A DNA stretch of 37,689 nt, from assembly GCF_003590855.1 (NCBI RefSeq), contig NZ_QYUP01000073.1:1-37689 (forward strand), read 5' to 3'. Origin of the DNA: Massilia cavernae. Its GTDB lineage: Bacteria; Pseudomonadota; Gammaproteobacteria; Burkholderiales; Burkholderiaceae_D. A program made the position numbers and the translations under genes. The notes below the pieces were generated by a model. The model was given only the letters and a program-made list of their open reading frames with translations. It did not search any database and was not told where the DNA came from. Positions 16,699-25,177 of the stretch are shown piece after piece. Numbering within the stretch: position 1 is the stretch's first letter; every line of letters starts with the position of its first letter.

Positions 16699-17735
16699 GG
16701 GAGCAATCGGGCTAGCGTTGGCTGGCGCCAGAACATGTGCTGGGCCAGTTTGGTTGTAGTGAATTCGGCGCAGCGGTCGCGGTGGCTGAGCACGAGACGA
16801 AGCCTGGCGACGCGGCCGTCGCGCAGGGCGGCGAGCAGCGGCTCGAGCACGGACGCCTCCAAGTGCTGCATCTGCGCCAGCCATGCCGCCCATTCGGCCC
16901 CGATGGCCGCGCGGCTGGCGCTGTCGTCGAATAGCAGCGCGTGCTTCTCGCCGGAGGCGAGCAACTCCGGTATTGCGGCATTCTTCGTGGCGGCAAGCGC
17001 CGCCAGCCATCCCGGTACGGCGCAGGTGGCCAGCGCAGGCGCCGCGGCCGCGATCATGTCGCCGCTGGTGGCGCGGCCCCACGGCCAGAATCCGTTGATG
17101 GCCTGCTGGCCCGCGGCTTCGCGCGCATTGTTGGCGGGATGCTGGTACCACAGCATCTGCACTTCATTCTGCAGCTTGCGGTATTCCTTCGACTTGTCGC
17201 CTTGCGGCAGCCAGTCCGTCAGGTTCATTCCCGCCGCGGCGTCGGGCGTGGCGGTATCGAGGCCGTCCCAGTCGTCGGCGCGCATGAACCAGGTATGCGC
17301 GTCGCCATACAGCAGCGGCTTGCCGGAGTCGTCGAAATACGGCTTGGCGAGGTCGAACAGGGCGCGCGAATGCGCCTCCGTCAGCCCCAGGCTGCGTACA
17401 TCGGCCATCAGCATGTGGCTGCGCGCGATCTCGATATGGGCCGGGTTGACGATGAACCAGGTGCCATCACTGGCGTCGAGGCCGAATCCGCGCATTGCCT
17501 GCGCCGCGAAAGCGGGGCGGCCGGCATCAATCAGTCCAAGCTCGCGGGCAAGCCAGGTTTCGTGCGGCAGCGCCCAGCCGCGGTTTTCACCATCAACCGA
17601 ACCGGCAGTGGACGGGGTGGCCGAAGCACGGGTTATCAGGCTTGCAAGGGCGGGCGCCTTCAAAGCGCGTACAAGGTCGGGAGCCAGTTCGGGAGGGGGC
17701 AGTGCAAACGGCAGGACAAGCGTAATCTGGGTCAT
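16695..17735 (-). CDS. RpfE-type protein (phosphoglycerate mutase-like), coupled to recJ
   Basis: The product is 346 aa, starting MTQITLVLPFALPPPELAPD at 17735, and acidic and soluble. Recognisable stretches include LLYGDAHTWFMRADDWDGL and EVQMLWYQHPANNAREAAGQ, followed by INGFWPWGRA. Proteins of this type next to recJ are annotated as RpfE-type regulatory protein or phosphoglycerate-mutase-like; in Xanthomonas rpfE adjoins recJ within the rpf locus that also holds prfB and lysS. The biochemical role is not established, and I name it by neighbourhood and general resemblance. Its TGA overlaps the recJ ATG, so the two are translationally coupled. It is divergent from lolC. Confidence 0.7.
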   Translation of the reverse strand: MTQITLVLPFALPPPELAPDLVRALKAPALASLITRASATPSTAGSVDGENRGWALPHETWLARELGLIDAGRPAFAAQAMRGFGLDASDGTWFIVNPAHIEIARSHMLMADVRSLGLTEAHSRALFDLAKPYFDDSGKPLLYGDAHTWFMRADDWDGLDTATPDAAAGMNLTDWLPQGDKSKEYRKLQNEVQMLWYQHPANNAREAAGQQAINGFWPWGRATSGDMIAAAAPALATCAVPGWLAALAATKNAAIPELLASGEKHALLFDDSASRAAIGAEWAAWLAQMQHLEASVLEPLLAALRDGRVARLRLVLSHRDRCAEFTTTKLAQHMFWRQPTLARLLP

Positions 17736-17873
17736 GCTGCAATTGTAGGCGATCTGCCGTGCCTGCTGGAGGCCAAATATGCCCCGCAGGGGGCGATTCA
17801 ATTGTGCAAGTCCTGTTACTGAGGAGTTTTGTGTGGCACACTTCGTGCTCAAATTGTCAAGCAAATGGAATCC

Positions 17874-19139
17874 ATGAGCATCATCCACAAATTACCCTAC
17901 GAGTGGCTGGTCGGCCTGCGCTATACGCGCGCCGGGCGCCGCAGTGGGCGCAACAGTTTTATTTCGTTTATCTCCCTGATTTCGGTAGCCGGCATCGCGC
18001 TCGGCGTCGCCGCGCTGATTGTCGTGCTGTCCGTGATGAACGGCTTCCAGAAGGAAGTGACCGACCGCATGCTGTCGGTACTGGCGCACATCGAAATCTA
18101 CGATGCGCGCGGCGCCATGCCTAACTGGCAGGCGGCGTCGAAAGAAGCCTTCCAGAACCCGGCGGTCAAGGGCGCCGCGCCGTTCGTCGCCACCCAGGGC
18201 ATGCTGCTGCAGGACGGCGTGATGCGTCCGGCGGTAATCCGCGGGATCCTGCCGTCGGAAGAAGGCAAGGTATCGGACGTGGCCAACAAGGTACGCCGCG
18301 GCAGCCTCGATTCGCTGCAGCCCGGTTCCTTCAACGTGGTGATGGGCTATGCGCTGGCGCGCGCGCTCAACGTCGGCATGGGCGACAAGGTCACGATGAT
18401 GCTGGCCCAGGCGCAGACCACGCCGGCCGGCGTGCTGCCGCGTACGCGCTCGTTCACCGTGTCGGGCATTTTCGAAGCCGGCCATTTCGAGTTCGATTCC
18501 GGGCTGGCGCTGATCAGTATCGACGATGCCCAGAAAATGGAGCGCCTCGACGCGCCGTCCGGCATCCGCCTGCGCATCGAAGACATGCACAGGGCGCCCA
18601 TCGTGGCGCATGAACTGAAGCAGACCATGTCCGGCGACCTGCTGGTGCGCGACTGGTCGAAGGAAAACGCCAACTGGTTCGCCGCCGTGCAGACCGAGAA
18701 GAAGATGATGTTCATCATCCTGACGCTGATTATCGCGGTAGCCGCCTTCAACCTGGTGTCGACCCTGGTGATGACGGTGACCGACAAGCAGGCCGACATC
18801 GCGATCCTGCGCACGCTTGGCTCGTCGCCGCGCTCGATCATGAAGATCTTCATGATCCAGGGCGCGCTGGTAGGCATCATGGGCACCGCGCTGGGCGTGG
18901 GTTTCGGCGTACTGGTGGCGCTGAACATCGACGTCATCGTGCCGTTCATCGAACGCATGCTGGGCGTGCAATTCCTGTCCCAGGACATCTACCTAATCAG
19001 TGCGCTGCCCTCCGACCTGCGCTGGATCGACGTGGCGAAGATCGGCGGCATCTCGGTGCTGCTCGCGTTCGTCGCAACCCTGTATCCGAGCTACTCGGCG
19101 GCCCGCGTAAAACCTGCGGAGGCACTGCGCTATGAATGA
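17874..19139 (+). CDS. lolC: Lipoprotein-releasing ABC transporter permease LolC/E
   Basis: The product is about 421 aa. It opens [20 protein letters not shown], typical of LolC/E, followed by a first membrane helix ([20 protein letters not shown]), a large periplasmic MacB-like domain, and three C-terminal helices of an FtsX domain (for example [20 protein letters not shown]). With LolD it extracts mature lipoproteins from the inner membrane and hands them to LolA. ATG at 17865 and further in-frame codons upstream are possible; 17874 gives the usual N-terminus. The stop overlaps lolD by 8 nt. Only one permease gene is present, so the complex may be a homodimer (LolF-like arrangement), an inference from this window. 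Confidence 0.92.
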   Translation: MSIIHKLPYEWLVGLRYTRAGRRSGRNSFISFISLISVAGIALGVAALIVVLSVMNGFQKEVTDRMLSVLAHIEIYDARGAMPNWQAASKEAFQNPAVKGAAPFVATQGMLLQDGVMRPAVIRGILPSEEGKVSDVANKVRRGSLDSLQPGSFNVVMGYALARALNVGMGDKVTMMLAQAQTTPAGVLPRTRSFTVSGIFEAGHFEFDSGLALISIDDAQKMERLDAPSGIRLRIEDMHRAPIVAHELKQTMSGDLLVRDWSKENANWFAAVQTEKKMMFIILTLIIAVAAFNLVSTLVMTVTDKQADIAILRTLGSSPRSIMKIFMIQGALVGIMGTALGVGFGVLVALNIDVIVPFIERMLGVQFLSQDIYLISALPSDLRWIDVAKIGGISVLLAFVATLYPSYSAARVKPAEALRYE

Positions 19140-19824
19140 TACGAACAAGCTGCCGGTGCTGGCCTCGCGCGGCCTTGGCAAGACTTTCACCCAGGGAACG
19201 TACTCGGTCCCGGTGCTGGCCAACATCGACTTCTCGATTTACCGCGGCGAGCGAGTGGCCATTGTCGGCGCTTCCGGTTCCGGCAAGTCGACCCTGCTGC
19301 ACCTGCTGGGCGGTCTCGATACGCCGACCACCGGCTCGGTCACGCTGATGGGGGAGGACTTCGCCACGCTGTCGGAAACGCGGCGCGGCGAGCTGCGCAA
19401 CAACATGCTGGGCTTCGTCTACCAGTTCCACCACCTGCTGCCGGAGTTCTCGGCGCTGGACAACGTGGCCATGCCGCTGATGATCCGCCGCGAGAAGCGC
19501 GCGGTGGCCGTGGAAAGGGCCGAGGCTATGCTGGCGCGCGTGGGCCTGTCCAAACGTGTGATCCACGTGCCGGGCGAACTGTCGGGCGGCGAACGCCAGC
19601 GCGTGGCGCTTGCGCGCGCCCTCGTGACGCAGCCGGGCTGCGTGCTGGCCGACGAACCGACAGGTAACCTCGACCACGCCACCGCCGAAAACGTGTTCGG
19701 CCTGATGCTGGAACTGTCGCGCGACCTCGGCACCGCCTTCGTCATCGTCACCCACGACATCGAGCTGGCGCGCCGCTGCGACCGCGTGCTGCGCCTCACC
19801 GAGAACGGGTTGCAGGAAGCCTGA
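19132..19824 (+). CDS. lolD: Lipoprotein-releasing system ATP-binding protein LolD
   Basis: The product is 230 aa. ABC ATPase motifs: Walker [13 protein letters not shown]-loop region [18 protein letters not shown] (typical of LolD), signature [15 protein letters not shown], Walker [12 protein letters not shown] and switch histidine VTHD. It powers lipoprotein release together with the LolC/E permease encoded just upstream, with an 8-nt overlap. The downstream TatD-type gene starts 2 nt after its stop, so all three genes form one operon. Confidence 0.96.
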   Translation: MNDTNKLPVLASRGLGKTFTQGTYSVPVLANIDFSIYRGERVAIVGASGSGKSTLLHLLGGLDTPTTGSVTLMGEDFATLSETRRGELRNNMLGFVYQFHHLLPEFSALDNVAMPLMIRREKRAVAVERAEAMLARVGLSKRVIHVPGELSGGERQRVALARALVTQPGCVLADEPTGNLDHATAENVFGLMLELSRDLGTAFVIVTHDIELARRCDRVLRLTENGLQEA

Positions 19825-19825
19825 G

Positions 19826-20623
19826 ATGTGGATCGACACCCACTGCCACCTTGACGCGCACGAATTCGGCGGCGAGTCGCTGGCGGTGGCGCGGCGGGCG
19901 CGGGAGGCCGGCGTCGGGATGATCGTCATCCCGGCCGTCGATCGCCACAACTTCGCTGTCGTCGCGCAGCTGGCGGCGCAAGCGGGCAATGCCAGCTATG
20001 CGCTCGGCATCCACCCCATCTGCGTGCCCAACGCGCAGGAGGAAGACCTGACGCACCTGCGAGCACTGGTCGACGCCGCGATGAACGACCCGTATTTTGT
20101 GGCCATCGGCGAAATCGGCCTCGATTACTTCATCCCCATGCTGTGCGAACCCGCCATGCGCGACAAGCAGGAGCACTTCTTCCGCGAACAGCTTCGCATC
20201 GCGCGCGACTTCGAGCTGCCGGTGCTGATGCACGTGCGCCGCTCGCAGGACCACGTGCTCAAACACGTGCGCCAAGTGCGGCCGGCGGGCGGCATCGCGC
20301 ACGCCTTCAACGGTAGCTTTCAGCAGGCGCAGACCTATATCGACCTCGGGTTCAGGTTGGGCTTCGGCGGTGCGATGACGTTCACGCGCGCGCTGCAGAT
20401 CCGCCGGCTGGCGACCCAGCTTCCGCTCGAATCGATTGTCCTCGAGACGGATGCGCCGGACATCTCCCCGGCGTGGATCCATCCGGCCCGGAACAGCCCC
20501 GAGCAGCTGCCCGCGATCGGCCGGGCATTGGCGGACCTGCGCGGCATCGATCCGCTGGTGCTGGACGCCGCGACGATGGCCAACGCACTGGCGGCCTTGC
20601 CCCGTCTTTCGAAGCTGGTTTGA
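19826..20623 (+). CDS. TatD-family metal-dependent hydrolase (DNase-like)
   Basis: The product is 265 aa. Metal-binding residues of the TatD/amidohydrolase barrel are visible: DTHCHLD at the N-terminus (HxH), GEIGLDY (Glu), LMHVRRS and AHAFNGS (His), and LETDAPD (Asp). The family are Mg2+-dependent 3'-5' exonucleases implicated in DNA repair and fragmentation. The gene starts 2 nt after lolD. A TatD gene with comEC downstream suggests a DNA-processing group, though co-transcription with lolCD may be only positional. Confidence 0.92.
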   Translation: MWIDTHCHLDAHEFGGESLAVARRAREAGVGMIVIPAVDRHNFAVVAQLAAQAGNASYALGIHPICVPNAQEEDLTHLRALVDAAMNDPYFVAIGEIGLDYFIPMLCEPAMRDKQEHFFREQLRIARDFELPVLMHVRRSQDHVLKHVRQVRPAGGIAHAFNGSFQQAQTYIDLGFRLGFGGAMTFTRALQIRRLATQLPLESIVLETDAPDISPAWIHPARNSPEQLPAIGRALADLRGIDPLVLDAATMANALAALPRLSKLV

Positions 20624-20686
20624 GCGCCGGCAAGCCTCGCGCCCTGATGCCGGGCGACACTGGGGATTTGTTCCCCGTGACTGACA

Positions 20687-23056
20687 ATGCGCTGCCTGAT
20701 CCTTGGATTCGTCGTTGGCGTGGCCGGCCTGCAGATCCGGGCCGAACTGCCATCCGGTACGCTGGTCGTTTGCCTTGTGGCTGCCGGGATCCTGCTGTTG
20801 CTCCTTCGGCGAGCCGCGCTGTCCGCTCTTGGCGGCGCATTCCTTGGCTTCTGCTGGGCAGCCTGGCTCGGCCAGCTGGCGCTGGCTCCCACGCTGTCCG
20901 CAGCGGATGAAGGCCGCGACCTGATGGTCATCGGAGTCATCGACAGCCTCCCGTACAATTTTGACCAGGGCGTGCGCTTCCAGTTCAGGGTGGAACAGGC
21001 AACCGGTGCACGGGCCGCGGTGCCGCCGCGCATAGCGCTGGCGTGGTACACCGGCTTCCGCGATTCGGAGCAGCAGGCCGGAAATGTCCAGCCGGGCGAA
21101 CGGTGGCAGCTCACCGTTCGCCTGCAGCGGCCGCACGGGAACGCCAACCCTCACGGTTTCGATTACGAGGCCTGGCTGCTGGAACAGGGCGTACGCGCGA
21201 CAGGGTACGTCCGGCCCGCAGGCGCGGGAAACCGGCGCATCGGTGCCTTTGTGCCGGGCTTCAGCACGGTGGTGGAGCGCACGCGGGCAGCGCTGCGCAC
21301 CCGTATCCGTTCCGCGCTTGCCGGGAAAGAGTACGCAGGCGTCATCGTCGCCCTGGTGATCGGCGACCAGCGCGCAATCGCCCAGTCGGACTGGAAGGTC
21401 TTCAACCGCACCGGCGTCAGCCACCTCGTGTCGATTTCAGGCCTGCACATCACGATGGTGGCCGGATTGTTCGCTTCTATGGCCTCGGCCTTGTGGCGGC
21501 GGTCTTTGTTTACGCGGGCGCAGCTGCCGCTGATCCTCCCGGCCCAGAAAGTCGCGGCGCTCGCGGGTGCTGGCGTCGGCCTGCTGTACGTGCTGCTGGC
21601 GGGTTTCGGCATACCGGCGCAGCGCACGCTGTACATGCTGGCCGTGGTGGCGGCGGCGCTCTGGTTCGGCCGCATCACGAACGTGTCGCATGTGCTGTGC
21701 AGCGCGCTCGGCATCGTCGTGCTGCTCGACCCGTGGTCGGTGCTGGCGCCGGGATTCTGGCTGTCGTTCGGCGCCGTCGGGGTGATCCTGTATGCCACCG
21801 TGGGCCGCATCAAGCCGCGCGAAGGCCGCGTCAAGGCGGCGCTGCGCCTCGGCGCCCATACGCAATACGTGGTGACGATCGGCCTGGTGCCGCTGACAAT
21901 GCTACTCTTTTCGCAGGTCTCCATCGTCAGTCCGGTGGCAAATGCGGTGGCGATACCGGTGGTTAGCTTTGTCGTCACGCCGCTGTCGCTGGCCGGAAGC
22001 TTGGCGCCGGCGCCCATCTCCAACATCCTGCTCGGCGCCGCCCACTTCGCGATGGAAGCGTTGGCCTTGTTCCTTGGATGGCTGGGCGACTTGCGCTTCG
22101 CGGTCTGGACAGCGCCGGCGCCGGACGCGTGGATGCTGTGCTTCGCGGTGATCGGCACTGTATGGATGTTGGCGCCGCGCGGCTGGCCGGTGCGCTGGAC
22201 CGGCATGGCGGGCTGGCTTCCCTTGCTTGCCAACCTTCCAACGCATCCCGCGGAGGGGGACATGCACCTGACGGCGTTCGACGTCGGCCAGGGCATGGCG
22301 CTGCTGGTGGAAACGCGCAGCCACCGGCTGCTCTACGACACCGGCCCATACTATTCGCCGGAATCGAACGGCGGCAACCGCATCATCGCACCGTACTTGC
22401 GGGCGCGCGGCATTGGCCGGCTGGACGGCATTGTCGTGAGCCACAGCGACGTCGACCACGCCGGCGGCGCGCTGGCCGTTCTGGACGCGGTGCGTGCCGG
22501 CTGGGTGCTGTCGTCGCTATGGGAAGATCACGCTATCGTCAAGGCAGCCCCCGTACATCGCCGCTGCGTGGCCGGGCAGGGCTGGGAATGGGATGGCGTC
22601 AAGTTCGAGATGCTGCATCCTTCGCCCGCAAGCTATGCCGACAAGACTCTCAAGTCCAACGCGCGCGGCTGCACCCTGCGCATCACGGCGCGCGGCCATT
22701 CAGTCCTGCTTGCCGGGGACATCGAGGCGGCCCAGGAAGCCGAGCTTCTTAATGGCGGCATGCGCGCACGCCTGCCGGCAACGGTGCTGCTGGCGCCCCA
22801 TCACGGCAGCGGAACCTCGTCCACGATGGCCTTCCTCGAAGCGGTGAGGCCGTCGGTGGCGCTGTTCCAGGTCGGCTACCGCAACCGCTACCGCCACCCC
22901 AAGCGGGAAGTGATCGAGCGCTACAAAGGCATGGGTATCGAACGGCTGCGGACCGACGAGACGGGTGCCATTACATTGAAGTTCGGCCAGGCGCTGACGG
23001 TGGAAGCTTACCGCCGCGCGCACGCCCGCTACTGGTATCCGGGCCGCGGCGAGTAG
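20687..23056 (+). CDS. comEC: ComEC/Rec2 DNA uptake channel
   Basis: The product is 789 aa with the full three-part architecture: an N-terminal DUF4131/OB-fold region with two membrane helices, a central Competence domain with many helices (VSHLVSISGLHITMVAGLFA is the conserved signature), and a C-terminal metallo-beta-lactamase domain with SHSDVDHAGG near residue 584 and LLAPHHGSGTSS. ComEC carries transforming single-stranded DNA across the inner membrane. The gene looks intact, so the strain may be naturally competent; pilus genes are not in this window. It starts 63 nt after the TatD gene on the same strand. Confidence 0.95.
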   Translation: MRCLILGFVVGVAGLQIRAELPSGTLVVCLVAAGILLLLLRRAALSALGGAFLGFCWAAWLGQLALAPTLSAADEGRDLMVIGVIDSLPYNFDQGVRFQFRVEQATGARAAVPPRIALAWYTGFRDSEQQAGNVQPGERWQLTVRLQRPHGNANPHGFDYEAWLLEQGVRATGYVRPAGAGNRRIGAFVPGFSTVVERTRAALRTRIRSALAGKEYAGVIVALVIGDQRAIAQSDWKVFNRTGVSHLVSISGLHITMVAGLFASMASALWRRSLFTRAQLPLILPAQKVAALAGAGVGLLYVLLAGFGIPAQRTLYMLAVVAAALWFGRITNVSHVLCSALGIVVLLDPWSVLAPGFWLSFGAVGVILYATVGRIKPREGRVKAALRLGAHTQYVVTIGLVPLTMLLFSQVSIVSPVANAVAIPVVSFVVTPLSLAGSLAPAPISNILLGAAHFAMEALALFLGWLGDLRFAVWTAPAPDAWMLCFAVIGTVWMLAPRGWPVRWTGMAGWLPLLANLPTHPAEGDMHLTAFDVGQGMALLVETRSHRLLYDTGPYYSPESNGGNRIIAPYLRARGIGRLDGIVVSHSDVDHAGGALAVLDAVRAGWVLSSLWEDHAIVKAAPVHRRCVAGQGWEWDGVKFEMLHPSPASYADKTLKSNARGCTLRITARGHSVLLAGDIEAAQEAELLNGGMRARLPATVLLAPHHGSGTSSTMAFLEAVRPSVALFQVGYRNRYRHPKREVIERYKGMGIERLRTDETGAITLKFGQALTVEAYRRAHARYWYPGRGE

Positions 23057-23103
23057 ATTGTTCCTTCTAACCGGGGCATGGCAATCGCATTACAATTCCA
23101 CAC

Positions 23104-23901
23104 ATGACCAAACCCTTGCTGCACTTCAGCCACGGCAACAGCTATCCCGCCGGAGCCTACCGCCAGTTCTTCGACTACCTGCGCGCCGATTTTGACGTGC
23201 GCGCGGTCGACATGCACGGCCACGACCCGCGCTATCCGGTCACGGACGGCTGGCCGGAACTGGTTGCGGAACTGATCGTCACGCTGGAAAGTTACCACGA
23301 GCCGGCGATCCTGGTCGGCCACTCGCTCGGCGGGATGCTGAGCATGATGGCGGCCAAGCAGCGCCCGGACCTGGTGCGCTGCGTTGTCATGCTCGATTCG
23401 CCGGTGGTGGCTGGATGGCGCGCCTGGATGTGGCGCGTGGTGAAAAAACTCGGCCATGCCGACCGCTTTTCGCCAGCCCGATTCTCGCGCAAGCGCCGCA
23501 CGGTGTGGCCTAACCGCGGCGCCGCCTATGAGCACTTCATTTCCAAGGACGTGTTTGCGGCGTGGGCGCCCGGCGTGCTGGACGACTATCTTGAACACGG
23601 GCTGGTGCCGCATCCCGAGGGCGTGACGCTGCGCTTCTCGCGCGACGTGGAGACCGACATCTACAACGCACTGCCGCACCATATGGGCAGCATCCTCAGT
23701 GAGCCATTCCCGGTGCCGATCGGCTTCGTGGCCGGTACCACCTCGTTCGAACTGCAGCAGGCAGGGCGCAGCGCCACGCGCAGCCTGGTGGGCGACAATT
23801 TTGTCGAAATCGAGGGCGGACACCTGTTCCCGATGGAGTCGCCCGCGCTGACCGCCAGGCTGACGCGCGAAATGATCTTCAGGCTCCTCGGCAAGGACTA
23901 G
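23104..23901 (+). CDS. Alpha/beta hydrolase
   Basis: The product is 265 aa. [20 protein letters not shown] supplies the oxyanion-hole HG, GHSLGGM (near residue 78) is the nucleophile elbow with catalytic Ser, and the catalytic His lies in [13 protein letters not shown] near the C-terminus. There is no signal peptide, so it is cytoplasmic. The substrate is unknown; esterase or lipase-like activity is the family norm. No Shine-Dalgarno is visible, and a TACAAT at 23091-23096 would start transcription about 1 nt before the ATG, so a leaderless message is possible, but the matching -35 is poor. Confidence 0.88.
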   Translation: MTKPLLHFSHGNSYPAGAYRQFFDYLRADFDVRAVDMHGHDPRYPVTDGWPELVAELIVTLESYHEPAILVGHSLGGMLSMMAAKQRPDLVRCVVMLDSPVVAGWRAWMWRVVKKLGHADRFSPARFSRKRRTVWPNRGAAYEHFISKDVFAAWAPGVLDDYLEHGLVPHPEGVTLRFSRDVETDIYNALPHHMGSILSEPFPVPIGFVAGTTSFELQQAGRSATRSLVGDNFVEIEGGHLFPMESPALTARLTREMIFRLLGKD

Positions 23902-23996
23902 AGTCCGGGGGCGGTTTTCGCGTAAAATCAGGGAATTCCGTTGCGCCGGTCCGGGCAATCAGCTTTCCCTGCAATCTACTTACCAGAAACCCCGAG

Positions 23997-24563
23997 ATGA
24001 CTATCAAGAGCGATAAATGGATCCGCCGCATGGCTGAATCCACCGGCATGATCGAACCGTTTTCACCTGGCCAGGTGCGTGAAGAAGAAGGCCGCCGCAT
24101 CATTTCGTACGGCACTTCGTCGTACGGCTACGATATCCGCTGCGCGGACGAGTTCAAGGTGTTCACCAACATTAACAGCACCATCGTCGATCCGAAGAAC
24201 TTCGACTCGAACTCCTTCGTCGATATCAAGAGCGACGTGTGCATCATCCCACCGAATTCGTTCGCGCTGGCGCGCACCATCGAGTACTTCCGGATTCCGC
24301 GTAACGTGCTGACGGTTTGCCTGGGCAAATCGACCTATGCGCGCTGCGGGATTATCGTCAACGTCACACCGTTCGAGCCGGAATGGGAAGGGTACGTGAC
24401 GCTGGAGTTCTCCAATACGACCCCGCTGCCGGCAAAGATCTATGCGGGCGAAGGCTGCGCGCAGGTCTTGTTCTTCGAGAGCGATGAAGTGTGCGAAACC
24501 TCGTACAGGGACCGCGGCGGGAAGTACCAGGGGCAGAGTGGAGTAACGCTGCCGAAGGCGTAA
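23997..24563 (+). CDS. dcd: dCTP deaminase
   Basis: The product is 188 aa, close to E. coli Dcd (193 aa). Family motifs: [36 protein letters not shown], and [20 protein letters not shown], the last carrying the catalytic Glu, followed by the C-terminal [15 protein letters not shown] that folds over the substrate. It deaminates dCTP to dUTP, the precursor of dUMP for thymidylate synthase; thyA and folA lie 5 kb away on the other strand. A strong terminator follows the stop. Confidence 0.96.
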   Translation: MTIKSDKWIRRMAESTGMIEPFSPGQVREEEGRRIISYGTSSYGYDIRCADEFKVFTNINSTIVDPKNFDSNSFVDIKSDVCIIPPNSFALARTIEYFRIPRNVLTVCLGKSTYARCGIIVNVTPFEPEWEGYVTLEFSNTTPLPAKIYAGEGCAQVLFFESDEVCETSYRDRGGKYQGQSGVTLPKA

Positions 24564-24564
24564 A

Positions 24565-24594
24565 TAAAAAAAGAACCGCGAGGTTCTTTTTTTT
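24565..24594 (+). terminator. Intrinsic terminator of dcd
   Basis: AGAACC-GCGA-GGTTCT stem-loop, extended by A-T pairs and followed by eight or more T. It begins 2 nt after the dcd stop. Confidence 0.92.
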
Positions 24595-24616
24595 GGGGTG
24601 ACGAAATTCGGCGGAG

Positions 24617-24683
24617 GCGCTTCGCTTGTCCGCCCTACGGGTCTCCTGCAACATACCCGTAGGGCGGGTAAGCGCGTAGCGCA
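24617..24683. repeat. REP-like imperfect hairpin downstream of dcd
   Basis: CCGCCCTACGGGT (24630-24642) and ACCCGTAGGGCGG (24655-24667) form a perfect 13-bp stem. The flanks (GCGCTTCGCTTG on the left, TAAGCGCGTAGCGC on the right) extend the pairing imperfectly. GTAGGGCGG next to AAGCGCGTAGCGC is reminiscent of dispersed intergenic repeats of proteobacteria; copy number cannot be seen here. Confidence 0.65.
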
Positions 24684-24688
24684 GAGGA

Positions 24689-24710
24689 GTATCCGCTTGT
24701 AAGCGGATAC
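24689..24710. repeat. Perfect hairpin with 10-bp arms (second of three)
   Basis: GTATCCGCTT and AAGCGGATAC are exact inverted repeats separated by GT. It sits between the REP-like hairpin and the third palindrome. Confidence 0.8.
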
Positions 24711-24721
24711 CGTTCCGCAGG

Positions 24722-24739
24722 CGAATCGCATGCGATTCG
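24722..24739. repeat. 18-bp perfect palindrome next to the intron insertion point
   Basis: CGAATCGCATGCGATTCG is fully self-complementary. Its right edge is 5 bp before the inferred 5' end of the group II intron (24745). It may be the stem-loop recognised at insertion. Confidence 0.8.
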
Positions 24740-25177
24740 AACCCGTGCGTCTGTGAAGGCGCGTAGTCAGCATGGTGCAAGTCCATGTCAAAGGAGGTTA
24801 TCGCCTTTGAAGCCGAAGGTAACTGCGTCGCCGCGAGGCGGTGTGGAGAGCAACCGAAGGCGAATGGTCAGTCCGTAGTAAAACGAATCCGATTCGGCAG
24901 GGTGCCGCGACGAGCCTGCGATTTCATGGCGAAGTCTGAGAAACCACGGTGAGCGCTATCGATAACGGTGAAAGCGACTCATCGGCACACCAAGTGGTTG
25001 GGAGCGGAATGACAGGAAGGCTAGGCGAGATAAGCAGAGAGAGCTGCCACCGCAGGTGAAGCGAGGCAGCAGTCAGAACCTTCATCGTACCGCGAGAAGC
25101 CCGGCGCAGAAACGCCCAAGGTGGACGAGAAATGCGGCTAGCAAAACCGCATCTAGGGATGGGAGGTAGGAAGAGAG

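Noticed and set aside
15004..17151. N-terminal extension of recJ to 715 aa
   Set aside because: The upstream part is antisense-frame or overlapping translation of the RpfE-type gene. The ATG at 16698 gives the normal RecJ length and the ATGA overlap.
24595..24744. Short CRISPR-like array downstream of dcd
   Set aside because: The three repeats differ in sequence and are palindromes. There are no equal-length spacers and no cas genes.
24730..24750. tRNA-like TTCGAACCC next to the intron
   Set aside because: It resembles a T-arm, but it is part of the 18-bp palindrome, and no acceptor or anticodon arm can be built around it.
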